Source of the DNA: Psychromonas sp. Urea-02u-13
Lineage (GTDB): Bacteria; Pseudomonadota; Gammaproteobacteria; Enterobacterales; Psychromonadaceae
Assembly (NCBI RefSeq): GCF_002835995.1
Contig: NZ_PJBZ01000040.1
Span: 1-64,000 of the forward strand
Length of the DNA: 64,000 nucleotides
Reading direction: 5' to 3'
A model generated the notes under the pieces. It was given only the letters and a program-made list of their open reading frames with translations, ran no database searches and was not told the DNA's origin. This document shows positions 55,943 through 64,000 of this stretch, piece after piece. The number at the start of each line of letters is the position of its first letter. Position 1 is the first letter of the stretch. The position numbers and the translations under genes are program-made.

Positions 55943-57217
55943 ATGAAAATAACGAATATCAGCATTAAAAACTTTAAGAGATTTGAAGATGAATTGTTTT
56001 TATTTAACCCTAAAGTAACAGTCCTTATAGGTGATAATGGAACAGGAAAGTCAACTGTTTTAGATGCATTATCCTTTATATTGGGAACTTTCTTTTTGGG
56101 AGTTGATGGAGTGAAATCTCGCCCTTTGAGCAATTCAGAAAAAAGAAGGGTTATTGCTTCACCTGAAAGCGTTGAAGTTCAATTACCATTTTGCATCGGT
56201 GTAGAGCATTCTTTAGATAATATAAATTATCAATGGAAAAGAAGTACTAACAAAGTTCGTAGCGGTGTAACAAGCCAAAAAGAAGCTAGAGACTTAATTA
56301 ATAAAGCTAAAGATCTAACTGAAAGAGTTCGAAATGGTGAGGAGGTTAACCTCCCATTGATTGCATACTATGGAACTGAAAGATTATCTGAGCAATTTCA
56401 AAAAAGCGCATACGCTAAAAAAAGCTCTAGGCTTGATGGATATTATAGTGCTCTAGATCCAAGATCATTTGAACAAAAGTTTTTATCTTGGTTTAAAACA
56501 TTTGAAGATAGTGCTCTGAAATTCAATAAAGACAAAACTCTCTATAATGCTTTTATTTCAGCTATTAAAAATATGATTCCAGAGTGGAAAAATGTAGTAT
56601 TCAGTTGGGAAGCTGATGATATGTTGTGTCAAGTTGAGTCGGGAGATTGGGTTGCATATAAGACTTTAAGTAGCGGATACAAAAATGTTGTTCGACTTAC
56701 TGCTGATATCGCTTACAGAGCTATAAAATTAAATCCTCACCTTGCTGATATGGCTGTTTTAAGTACAAGTGGTGTAGTTCTGATTGATGAGCTAGACATG
56801 CATTTGCATCCAAAATGGCAAAAAACAATTATTGAGGATTTAAAACGAACGTTTCCCAAAATTCAATTTATTGTAACGACTCATTCGCCATTTATTATTC
56901 AATCTCTAAAAACTGATGAAGTTCTTAATTTAGATGGTGGAGAAGTTATTGATCCATTTATGAAAAGTATTGATGATATTGCGGAAGAGGTTCAGCAAAT
57001 AGAAATACCTCAAATGAGCAATAAGAAAAAAGCTATGCTTACCTGCGCAAATGAGTATTTTGATAAGCTTGATGAATTAGAAAAGTCCAATGTAACGGAA
57101 GATCAAATACTTGAAATAAAGAATAGATTGGATGAAATTTCTGCTCTTTATGAAGATAACATGGCATATGTGGCTTTTTTAGAAAGGAAACGCTTAATAA
57201 CGGAAAGCAAGCTGTGA
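55943..57217 (+). CDS. ptuA: Septu anti-phage system ATPase PtuA
   Basis: A 424-residue SMC/ABC-type ATPase. ISIKNFKRFEDE opens the domain; Walker A GDNGTGKST (~30-38); Walker B VVLIDELDMHLHP (~275-288); switch His in TTHSPFIIQS (~312); ALSSGYKN-like signature in the TLSSGYKNVVRLTADI segment. The partner gene downstream encodes an HNH nuclease. In Septu the PtuA oligomer holds PtuB in check and releases its nuclease activity on infection. It overlaps ptuB by four bases (GTGA). Confidence 0.88.
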   Translation: MKITNISIKNFKRFEDELFLFNPKVTVLIGDNGTGKSTVLDALSFILGTFFLGVDGVKSRPLSNSEKRRVIASPESVEVQLPFCIGVEHSLDNINYQWKRSTNKVRSGVTSQKEARDLINKAKDLTERVRNGEEVNLPLIAYYGTERLSEQFQKSAYAKKSSRLDGYYSALDPRSFEQKFLSWFKTFEDSALKFNKDKTLYNAFISAIKNMIPEWKNVVFSWEADDMLCQVESGDWVAYKTLSSGYKNVVRLTADIAYRAIKLNPHLADMAVLSTSGVVLIDELDMHLHPKWQKTIIEDLKRTFPKIQFIVTTHSPFIIQSLKTDEVLNLDGGEVIDPFMKSIDDIAEEVQQIEIPQMSNKKKAMLTCANEYFDKLDELEKSNVTEDQILEIKNRLDEISALYEDNMAYVAFLERKRLITESKL

Positions 57218-57894
57218 GGCCTATAAAAAGAGGGCCTGTTCCTCAAGGTTCTGATGGGGAAAATAAAGTTTACACTCAATACGGACAAGCTAAAGATGAC
57301 TTAAAGAATTCCATCGGCCATTTTTGTTCTTATTGTGAAATGAATATTTGCAACCAATCTGATATTGAACATGTACAACCAAAATCGAGCAATGAAGTTT
57401 TAATTAATAGTTGGAGTAATTTCTTACTCGCTTGTAAAAGTTGTAATATCATAAAGTCAGATAATAATGACGACCGAGATGGTTATGTATTTCCTGACGA
57501 ACATAATACTTCATTTTTATTTGAATATAATGAGTCTGGTATTTCTGTGAAAGATGATCTACCTGAAGAAGTAAAAACATTAGCGCTGGCTACATTTAAT
57601 TTGGTGAGTTTAAATAGAAAGAAAGATACAGCTGGAAGGACAGATGATAGGGCTTTTGCAAGGTTAAAGTCATGGCAAAAAGCTCAAGTTTCCTTAAATG
57701 ATTTTTTGGAATTACCTAATGAGCCAGCAATGGTAAGGCAGACTGCTAGATCTTGTGATGGTTTCTTTTCAATGTGGTTACAAGTTTTTTCGCAATACCC
57801 TGAAGTGAAAAGACTAATTTTAGAGGAAGTCAAAGGGAGTGCTATGGAGTGCTATGATGCTCAGGTAAAGCCTATTGAGAGATTGGAACGTTAA
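57214..57894 (+). CDS. ptuB: Septu anti-phage system HNH nuclease PtuB
   Basis: A 226-residue HNH endonuclease. FCSYCEMN (~38), IEHVQPKS (~52) and NFLLACKSCNIIKSD (~70-85) give the zinc Cys pairs and the catalytic His of the HNH motif; MRPIKRGPVP is a common start for this family. The start is GTG inside the ptuA stop, so expression depends on coupling. The gene ends just before a GGGTGTCC-type boundary motif at 57902. Confidence 0.88.
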   Translation: MRPIKRGPVPQGSDGENKVYTQYGQAKDDLKNSIGHFCSYCEMNICNQSDIEHVQPKSSNEVLINSWSNFLLACKSCNIIKSDNNDDRDGYVFPDEHNTSFLFEYNESGISVKDDLPEEVKTLALATFNLVSLNRKKDTAGRTDDRAFARLKSWQKAQVSLNDFLELPNEPAMVRQTARSCDGFFSMWLQVFSQYPEVKRLILEEVKGSAMECYDAQVKPIERLER

Positions 57895-57943
57895 TATAAA
57901 AGGGTGTCCTTACCGTACTACTGATAATGTTTTATGTAATTAC

Positions 57944-59766
57944 TTAAATAAACCCAATACTATTGCTTGTACTCTTTCTCTTATTTTCTGATTTTAATAC
58001 CCCAATACATTCGTGTCCAAGAAGCTTGTTAGCTGTTATTTTTTGACGCCTAGCTAAGATAGAGAAGTCGCCGGGAGTAAGGATTTTTAGGGGATTAAGC
58101 TGTGACGTTATTGCTTTCGTTAATGTCTTTGATTTAGTCGTTTGTTTGTAAAGTAGGTGCACTTGCACTTGCTCTTGCTTCAAAAAGTCAAATGACAGCT
58201 TATAATCAAACCGCCTCATCACTGCTTTATCTAATCGCTCTGCAAAGTTAGTAGCGGCAAAAAAAGGCTGATTAAAGCATTCCATATGTGTGAGCAGTTC
58301 ATTAACTTGCTGTATCTCATGGCTTTGACTCAAGCCTGGTCTATCTAATAACAAGCTGTCGACTTCATCAAAGAAGAGAATGCAGTTGTCGTGATCTGCT
58401 TGTTGAAATATCCTCGCTATATTCTTCTCACTTCCTCCAACATACTTATCTAACCTGAATTCTGGATAAGCAACGCTCCCCAATACTGCTATTTTGGCGC
58501 CTATCTTCGTTAAATTAACTCAGAATAGCCAGCTATTCACTTCTCAATTTGCCTCGATAATCACAAAAATTTCAGCACTGGCTGACAGTGCATCATTACA
58601 TTATAAATATTCAGTTAAAGCGCTCATTAACCGGAACTCAGGTTATCTAACACATCTGAGCATCGTATCGTGCGTAACTCCTTCCCTGCTTGCTCTGCTA
58701 AGTGATGAACTAAAGCCGTTTTACCAGTCCCTGATGGGCCCAGTAATAACACTCGTACATCACAATGCTTAGTGATAGCACCTTCAATCTCATCGATAGA
58801 CTGATTACCTTCTTTCAAGTTAATAAATTCAGTGGAGAAGGGGATCTGTGATTTGTACACTTGGTGGGTAGAATCATAACCACATGCTGTTAATACATTC
58901 GTGATCGATGTTTCGATTGACTGTTCGGCCACTTTTCCTTTTTGCTTGATGCTTTTGCTGATAAAGGATGCATTGGTGATATGAGAGGGGGCTATATTGT
59001 CATTCCTCAAGATCTTCTCTTTAAATGATTTTGAGATGCTTAACCCTTTAAAGCTTGTATCGAGTAGCTTGCTCATGATGCGTTTATCAGGTATTTCCAC
59101 ATTAACTATATGTGAAAATCGCCTTAAACAGCTATGAGGGATTTCATCTATATGATTAGTTACCACAAATAGTGGGAAGCACATTTGACTCAAGTAAGTG
59201 ATGTAGTAGATCTTTGCCTCCTCCATAGTTTGATAGGTTTTGAGCAAAAACATCCTCACATTCATCTAATAACAGTATGGTTTTGTCATTATGATTAACG
59301 ATATTTTGCACTAATTTGAGAAATTGTAACCGAATAGTTGAGCTTGTTACTTTGTGTTGACCTCTACCTTGAAATGATTCAATTGTTTGAATACTAACAA
59401 GCTCTGCATTAAGTGTATTCGCCACCACTTTAGAGAATTCTGTTTTACCTGTGCCAGCCCGTAGATTAAGACATTAATCCCCTTGAAGGAGTTGTTAACA
59501 GCGACATCGAGAAAGCTAAGTAACGTCTCCTTCTCAATATATTCAAAGTCATTAAGGGTAAGTGGGGATTTTGCCAGTGGTTGTAAGATGTGGCCTAATA
59601 ATTCGATATAGCATTTAGCTCTTTTACCAAATAGCTTTGCAACGATGATGCTTGGTAACCCATCAATATCCGTAAATAGTATGCTATCTGCATCGTCAGT
59701 TAAGCCTGTTTGATTAAGCAGATATATGCATTGATGCAATTCAGCCTCTTTAACAAAACGGGACAT
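57944..59766 (-). pseudogene. Broken double-AAA ATPase
   Basis: One ancestral gene now in four pieces. Piece 1 (to ~59450) ends at its first Walker A, where LIYG is followed by a frameshift; the other frame reads GTGKTEFSKVV. Piece 2 holds Walker B TILLLDECEDVF, then a +1 shift near 59170 separates it from VTNHIDEIPHSCLRRFSH. Piece 3 holds the second Walker A, LLLGPSGTGKTA, and is cut by a 193-bp insertion. Piece 4 holds ILFFDEVDSLL and RRFDYK (arginine finger region). The first codons lie in repeat sequence, so the true N-terminus is lost. Domain layout resembles COG0464 AAA proteins; original role unknown. Confidence 0.85.
58452..58644. mobile_element. 193-bp MITE-like insertion, family D
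   Basis: Inverted ends AACCTGAATTCTGG (left) and, on the complement of the right end, AACCTGAGTTCCGG (12/14). Flanked by ATCT on both sides (the shared bases extend to eight, TATCTAAC). Removing the element and one flank copy restores the AAA reading frame as DVLDKYVGGSEKN. The core AATAGCCAGCTATT (58524-58537) is the complement of the family B core at 18528-18541. No coding capacity. Confidence 0.9.
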
Positions 59767-60256
59767 CCCCTCTTTGCTTCAATGATTCATCCTGTCGATG
59801 GTTCGGCTTAATTCGTAGAGGTTTCGCCTCTCGGCGAGTCGATGATTAGAAACCGAAATGCAGTTTCGCAGTTCTAGGGAATCATGCTTCTCAACAGCAA
59901 GAAAAAGTAACCAAAAAGTGCCGTTCCGAAACGTTTTTTATTCTTAGGTAAGCAACAACTTCTTAACGCACCGCCTTTGAATGCACATCCCTGTGCATGC
60001 AAAGGCTAATGAAATCTTCCATGATTTCTTTTGCTAAAGTTGTTACTCACCTAAGAAAAACGTAAACGGAATCTTTGCAGCCACATTGATTCCCTATACC
60101 TGTATTCAGCTGGGGGTAATCCAAATTGACAGTAAACAAAAGGAGACGCAACAACTTTTACCTTATTACGTCGTGGAAATATCGAACACCTTTTGTTCAG
60201 AATGAAAGCAGGCTATTTAAACGACTAAGGCTTAGTCAAAAAGGATCGGGTGTCTT
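59761..60256. repeat. Structured hairpin repeat, copy R4
   Basis: Starts GGACATCCCCTCTTTGCTTC and ends near CGGGTGTCTTCGATTG. Outer stem 59943-59961 with 60037-60055; inner hairpins 59973-60006 and 60011-60028. Nearly identical to R3 in the core, diverged in the tail. Its first bases form the apparent start of the AAA pseudogene. The small frame across its tail is not a gene. Confidence 0.8.
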
Positions 60257-60288
60257 CGATTGTTGCTTCACTCTTGATGAACAAAACT

Positions 60289-60690
60289 GGACATCCCCTC
60301 TTTGCTTCATGGTCGTTCGTCAAGCTCATCCAGTCGGTGATTAAGCTTAATTTACAGAGGTTTCGCCTTTTGGCTAGTCGATGATTAGAAACCAAAACGC
60401 AGTTTCGCAGTTCTAGAGAATCATGCTTCTCAACAGCAAGAAAAAGTAACCCAAAAGAGCCGTTCCGAAACGTTTTCTATTCTTAGGTAACCAACAACTT
60501 CTTAACGCACCGCCTTTGAATACACATACCAGTGCATGCAAAAACTAATGAAAATCAAGGGGCACTCAGTGCTTAGCCCGTTCATAACCCTGAACTGTCG
60601 TTCAATTCACTCCATTATTTTTTTGCTAAAGTTGTTACTCACCTAAGAAAAACGTAAACGGAATCTTTGCAGCCACATTGATTCCCTATA
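60289..60690. repeat. Structured hairpin repeat, copy R5 (variant)
   Basis: Starts GGACATCCCCTCTTTGCTTC 33 bases after R4 ends, so the two are in tandem. The outer stem (CTTAGGTAACCAACAACTT with AAGTTGTTACTCACCTAAG) is kept, but the second inner hairpin is replaced by a module with GCACTCAGTGC and GTTCATAACCCTGAAC that is shared with R6. The tail after CCCTATACC is missing. Confidence 0.75.
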
Positions 60691-60813
60691 CCTGATTAGT
60701 TTTTTCTATGGCTAAATCGTTTTTAACACTACACTGCACCCTAAGGTTTTGACGCGCTAGATTAGAGTGTTCTAATGACTATTAGCGAAAAACCCGAAGT
60801 CCCTATCGCAATT

Positions 60814-60852
60814 AATTACAAATAAATCCGAGCTATCGGTTTGTTTGTAATT
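60814..60852 (+). other. Long hairpin upstream of the TauE/SafE gene
   Basis: AATTACAAA (60814-60822) pairs with TTTGTAATT (ending 60852), and CCGA/TCGG closes the inner loop. A T-rich tract follows on the plus strand, 50 bases before the GTG. It may terminate upstream read-through or shape the mRNA leader. Confidence 0.5.
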
Positions 60853-60908
60853 ATCTTTGTTTTTAGTGGTATCGTTATTTCAAACCATTTGATTAATCGA
60901 GAAACACC

Positions 60909-61643
60909 GTGCTTAGCATTATCGAACCAACCACATTATTATTAGCTTCTATCATCATATTTTTTGGCTCTTTGACTCAAGGGCTCATCGGTTTTGGTCT
61001 GGCCGTGGTCGCTGCTCCTTTTCTTTATATTGTTGATCCGCGACTTGTTCCTGTTCCCATCATATTAATGGGGCTTTCAGTTTCATTGTTAACCTTACTT
61101 AGAGAGCGTAAAGAGTTGAAATTTAATGGGATGCAATATGCATTATTAGGCCGAATTCCAGGTGGGTTTATTGGTGTCGGATTGTTATTGATAGCCCCAC
61201 AACCGATACTCGGGCTGATTATTGCAAGTATTGTTGGTTTAACTATCATGCTAAGCGTACTAAAATTCAATATTAATATTAATCGCTTAAATTTATTTAT
61301 CGCAGGCATATTATCTGGCATATTCGGTAATATTGCAGCCATAGGCGGTCCACCGATTGCGATTCTGTTAGCGGGTAAAGAAGCTAATCAATTCCGTGCG
61401 ACACTTTCTGCCTTTTTCATTTTTAGCTCTCTGATTTCTCTTGCGATTTTAGCAATCGCGGGATTTGTAAATATGAATCAATTATTACTTTCTATTATGT
61501 TGCTCCCTGCTCTGCTTCTGGGCTATCTAGTTTCCAGTAAGTTAGTGCATCGCATTGATAAACACCAGATAAAAAGCTTAACCTTGATACTCTGTACTGC
61601 GAGCGCATTAACCTTGGCGGTAAAATCTATCGTTGAACTTTAA
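60909..61643 (+). CDS. TauE/SafE family sulfite/anion exporter (DUF81)
   Basis: A 244-residue inner-membrane protein with seven to eight helices. FFGSLTQGLIGFGLAVVAAPFLY and IFGNIAAIGGPPIAILLAG are the two inverted-repeat signature segments of the TauE/SafE family. Members export sulfite, sulfoacetate or other organic anions; no sulfonate genes are nearby, so the substrate is open. Start is GTG. Confidence 0.85.
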   Translation: MLSIIEPTTLLLASIIIFFGSLTQGLIGFGLAVVAAPFLYIVDPRLVPVPIILMGLSVSLLTLLRERKELKFNGMQYALLGRIPGGFIGVGLLLIAPQPILGLIIASIVGLTIMLSVLKFNININRLNLFIAGILSGIFGNIAAIGGPPIAILLAGKEANQFRATLSAFFIFSSLISLAILAIAGFVNMNQLLLSIMLLPALLLGYLVSSKLVHRIDKHQIKSLTLILCTASALTLAVKSIVEL

Positions 61644-61659
61644 ATCGGAGAAGGAAGCA

Positions 61660-61766
61660 ATCGAGGACATTCCTTTTTTGATTCGGTGATATTAATTTGA
61701 AGCTCAGTCAAAAAGAGTCGGGTCTCCTCGATTGGATCTCTTTTTTCTTTTCTTTTCTTTTCTTTT
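61660..61766. repeat. Repeat-boundary fragment and CTTTT tract
   Basis: GAGGACATTCCTTTTTTGATT and TCGGGTCTCCTCGATTGG are fragments of the boundary sequences of the R family. They are followed by a pentanucleotide tract, four CTTTT units at 61747-61766, ~140 bases before the porin ATG. Nothing else is seen in the 259-base gap. Confidence 0.5.
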
Positions 61767-61902
61767 AAAAGCTCTGGGCTATCCGATTTTTTCACAAAAT
61801 AATAAGCTTGCGATCTAAAATCCAAAAAAATAATTTAATCCATCGTGCAATTTGTTATCGCTAAAACCGTTCTCTTTTAAATAATAATTAGGAGAGTAAC
61901 AA

Positions 61903-62637
61903 ATGAAATGTAAGCAATGGATTGGATTAATAATTAGTACGGTAGCGGTAACGTCTTTTCAAGCAACAGCACAAGAACAGTATTACGACTTTGGTTTTGT
62001 TGGTCTTGATGGAAAATATAGTCAGTCAGTCTTCACAGAAGAGCAAGGCAATTTTAGTGTCGTTCCGGATATATTCTATTACGGCGAGTATGGGTTTGTT
62101 GATGGTGGCCTTGTTAATGTATCGGTATTACCTTACTTAGGCATTTCAGGGCAATGGCGATTCGCTGAAGTATCGAATGACGTAGACTCACTTCCTAGTG
62201 GCATCGAAGACCGTGATGGTGATGGTGAGTTAGGGATAACACTAGGCACTGTTGGTGCGCGATTAACTTATTTACACGATGTAACCAATGTTCATGATGG
62301 TTACGAATTACAGCTCCATTTGGGTTATAAATTTGATACGCCATTAACAGACTTTACACTGACACCTATCGCAGAAATTGACTACAGAGATAAGCGTTTA
62401 TCACAACATCTTTATAATGTTTCAACAACCGAGGCAATCGCATCAGGGTTGAATGAATTTGAAGCAGATGGTTCTTTTGTTTATAAAGCTGGCCTAGTAG
62501 GAATTTACTCATTCACGCCCAAGTGGTTAGGTTTAATTAAATTAGATGTCGAACATCATGATAGCGATAGTTCACTTATACAACGAGACCTCGCTTGGGG
62601 CTTAAGTTTAGGTGTCACTTATAAATTCACAAATTAA
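61903..62637 (+). CDS. MipA/OmpV family outer-membrane protein
   Basis: A 244-residue secreted protein: signal peptide ending SFQATAQA-like (ATAQ-EQYYD), then alternating strands of a beta-barrel. VVPDIFYYGEYGF, DRDGDGELGITLGTVGARL and the final LSLGVTYKFTN with Phe near the C-terminus fit the MipA/OmpV family. E. coli MipA links the outer membrane to MltA and PBP1B; OmpV types are porins or adhesins. An AGGAGAG ribosome site lies before the ATG. Confidence 0.85.
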   Translation: MKCKQWIGLIISTVAVTSFQATAQEQYYDFGFVGLDGKYSQSVFTEEQGNFSVVPDIFYYGEYGFVDGGLVNVSVLPYLGISGQWRFAEVSNDVDSLPSGIEDRDGDGELGITLGTVGARLTYLHDVTNVHDGYELQLHLGYKFDTPLTDFTLTPIAEIDYRDKRLSQHLYNVSTTEAIASGLNEFEADGSFVYKAGLVGIYSFTPKWLGLIKLDVEHHDSDSSLIQRDLAWGLSLGVTYKFTN

Positions 62638-62677
62638 TCAACTGACTATTGATTAATTTAAAGGCGGTATAAATAAA

Positions 62678-62975
62678 AAGCACTCAGTGCTTAGCTTGTT
62701 CATAACCCTGAACGGTAGTTCAATTCACTCTATTGTTTTTTGCTAAAGTTGCTGTACAGCTAAGAGAAACGTAAACGGAATCTTTGTAGCCACATTGATT
62801 CCCTATACCCATACTCAGTTGGGATAATCCAAATTTACAGAAAACACAAGGCAGACAATAACGTTCATCTCGTAACGTTGTGAAAATATACATTAGCTCT
62901 AGTAGTTCAAAATGGAAGCCGGCTATTTAAACGACTAAGGCTTAGCCCAAAGGTTCGGGGGCCCTACCTTTTTTG
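62678..62975. repeat. Structured hairpin repeat, copy R6 (3' part)
   Basis: It begins with the GCACTCAGTGC module seen in R5, continues with AAACGTAAACGGAATCTTTG and ATTGATTCCCTATACCC, and ends with GGCTATTTAAACGACTAAGG and CCCTACCTTTTTT. The 5' half, including the left outer stem, is missing. Confidence 0.75.
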
Positions 62976-62988
62976 CCTTTTTTTATTT

Positions 62989-63024
62989 ATTGTGGCTAAT
63001 GCTGACTCAGGTATTAGCCACAAT
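62989..63024. terminator. Stem-loop at the end of the C4-dicarboxylate carrier gene
   Basis: ATTGTGGCTAAT (62989-63000) pairs with ATTAGCCACAAT (63013-63024), a strong 12-bp stem. On the minus strand an A-rich tract follows, so it is not a classical intrinsic terminator in that direction; a 3' stabilising role is possible. Confidence 0.5.
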
Positions 63025-63036
63025 AATGAATAATAA

Positions 63037-64000
63037 TTAAAGGATCATCCCGCCAAAAAAGAAACCGAGTATCACTGAGCTTGCAATGGTCGAGACTCCA
63101 GGGATTAAGAAGGGGTGATTAAAGACGAATTTACCAATACGAGTGGAGCCAGTATCATCCATTTCAACGGCAGCAAGTAACGTCGGATAAGTGGGTAATA
63201 CAAACAGTGCACTCACGGCTGCAAAAGAAGCAATGGCGGTTAGTGGTGCGACACCGATAGCTAATGCGGCTGGCATTAGTGCGACGGTGGTGGCGCCTTG
63301 AGAATAAAGTAACATTGAAGCCAAAAATAGAATGATGGCAAGAGTCCATGGGTAATCAATCAATACTGCACCAGCAACTTCTTTAATGCCTACAACATGA
63401 TTACTCACAAATGTACTACCTAACCAAGCCACACCAAGTACACAGATACATGCTGTCATACCTGAAATAAAGGTAGGTGCATTGGCTATTTTTGATGCGT
63501 CTATTTTTGTAAACACCACAATGGCAGCGGCTGCCGTTAACATGATCGCCATAATGGCTTCATTGCGCCCTAATGTCGGATCTTGGATCAAACCTACTGA
63601 GGATGAAATCGCAGCTGCGTAGATGATTACACAAATTATGGCCAGCATGAAAATACAGGTTGCAGGTTTTGCACTTGCAGGGAGTTCACGTTTAGTCACT
63701 CCTCTCATTTTAATTAATCCTTTTTTTAAACGTTCGTTATACACAGGATCATCTTTTAACTCACAGCCCATTTTATTCGCTACAAATGCACCAATCATGC
63801 ACGCGATAAACGTACTTGGAATACAAATAGACAGAAGCGTTAAATAACTAACACCTACAGGCTCTAATATGCCGGAGAAAAAAACAACAGCCGCAGAAAT
63901 GGGTGATGCGGTGATCGCTACTTGAGATGCAATAACGGAAATCGACAGAGGGCGAGATGGACGTATACCTTGCTCTTTGGCAACTTCAGCAATAACCGGT
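63037..64000 (-). CDS. Anaerobic C4-dicarboxylate carrier, DcuA/DcuB family (5' part outside window)
   Basis: The frame is open to the window edge; ~321 C-terminal residues are visible. PVIAEVAKEQGIRPSRPLS, VAITASPISAAVVFFSG and IPSTFIACMIGAF match the Dcu family (PF03605), as do ALIG-type helices and the closing KFVFNHPFLIPG. These carriers exchange external fumarate, malate or aspartate for internal succinate during anaerobic growth. An ATG at 63798 is internal and not the start. DcuA or DcuB cannot be separated here; no dcuS/dcuR or fumarase gene is visible. Confidence 0.9.
   Translation of the reverse strand, partial: PVIAEVAKEQGIRPSRPLSISVIASQVAITASPISAAVVFFSGILEPVGVSYLTLLSICIPSTFIACMIGAFVANKMGCELKDDPVYNERLKKGLIKMRGVTKRELPASAKPATCIFMLAIICVIIYAAAISSSVGLIQDPTLGRNEAIMAIMLTAAAAIVVFTKIDASKIANAPTFISGMTACICVLGVAWLGSTFVSNHVVGIKEVAGAVLIDYPWTLAIILFLASMLLYSQGATTVALMPAALAIGVAPLTAIASFAAVSALFVLPTYPTLLAAVEMDDTGSTRIGKFVFNHPFLIPGVSTIASSVILGFFFGGMIL

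Noticed and set aside
58494-58772. Plus-strand open frame of 92 codons
   Set aside because: It spans the family D insertion and antisense AAA sequence and has no coding features.
53156-60690. CRISPR array
   Set aside because: Repeats are ~500 bases, few and unevenly spaced; there are no short direct repeats with regular spacers and no cas genes.

Overview
The window is AT-rich gammaproteobacterial chromosome. Its core gene order follows Escherichia coli in several blocks: ybgC-tolQRAB-pal-cpoB followed by tRNA-Lys genes and nadA; rnfABCDGE-nth; clpS-clpA; and lpoA-yraN-diaA-dolP divergent from rsmI. Sodium-linked functions (an NhaC-type antiporter and Rnf), anaerobic functions (class III ribonucleotide reductase and a Dcu-type C4-dicarboxylate carrier) and many short intergenic repeats suggest a marine facultative anaerobe of the Psychromonas / Alteromonadales-Vibrionales neighbourhood. 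The genus is inference. No transposase, integrase, CRISPR array or rRNA operon is visible.

Layout. 0-11.7 kb: transport and envelope genes (periplasmic binding protein, NhaC family antiporter, ABC exporter, small lipoprotein, a frameshifted peptidase/propeller/barrel protein, membrane acyltransferase, diguanylate cyclase, MltC-like transglycosylase, Nudix hydrolase). 11.9-17.2 kb: Tol-Pal operon, with a small repeat element between tolB and pal. 17.3-18.3 kb: five identical tRNA-Lys(UUU) genes with decayed tRNA fragments between them. 18.7-22.8 kb: nadA, a two-gene restriction-modification system and yehS. 23.1-29.9 kb: nth and the rnf operon, including a long repeat-bearing RnfC. 30.4-33.5 kb: nrdD with a near-ideal FNR class II promoter, then nrdG. 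33.5-40.2 kb: a 1245-residue secreted protein with calcium-binding repeats, a LuxR-type regulator, a ferredoxin-like protein and CheV. 40.6-49.8 kb: clpSA, queC/queE, the lpoA cluster, rsmI and RNase P RNA.

49.85-63.0 kb is an accessory block. It holds four cargo groups: (i) an NdpA/YejK-like nucleoid-associated protein with a four-helix membrane protein; (ii) an sce7725/sce7726 pair, the second with a nuclease-like core, divergent from a Septu (ptuA-ptuB) anti-phage system; (iii) a double-AAA ATPase ruined by two frameshifts and a 193-bp insertion that can be excised exactly on paper; (iv) a TauE/SafE exporter and a MipA/OmpV porin. The groups are separated by copies of a ~500-bp repeat made of nested hairpins with TCC-type loops and bounded by GGACATCCC- and GGGTGTCC-type motifs. 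A further copy lies outside the block, between nrdD and nrdG. Stem sequences differ between copies while pairing is kept, which points to selection on folded RNA or folded single-stranded DNA. This repeat family and its cassette-like arrangement, together with the NdpA-like/membrane pair, are the best candidates here for something undescribed.

At least four other small inverted-repeat-ended element families are scattered through intergenic spaces. Two of them share the core AATAGCTGGCTATT.
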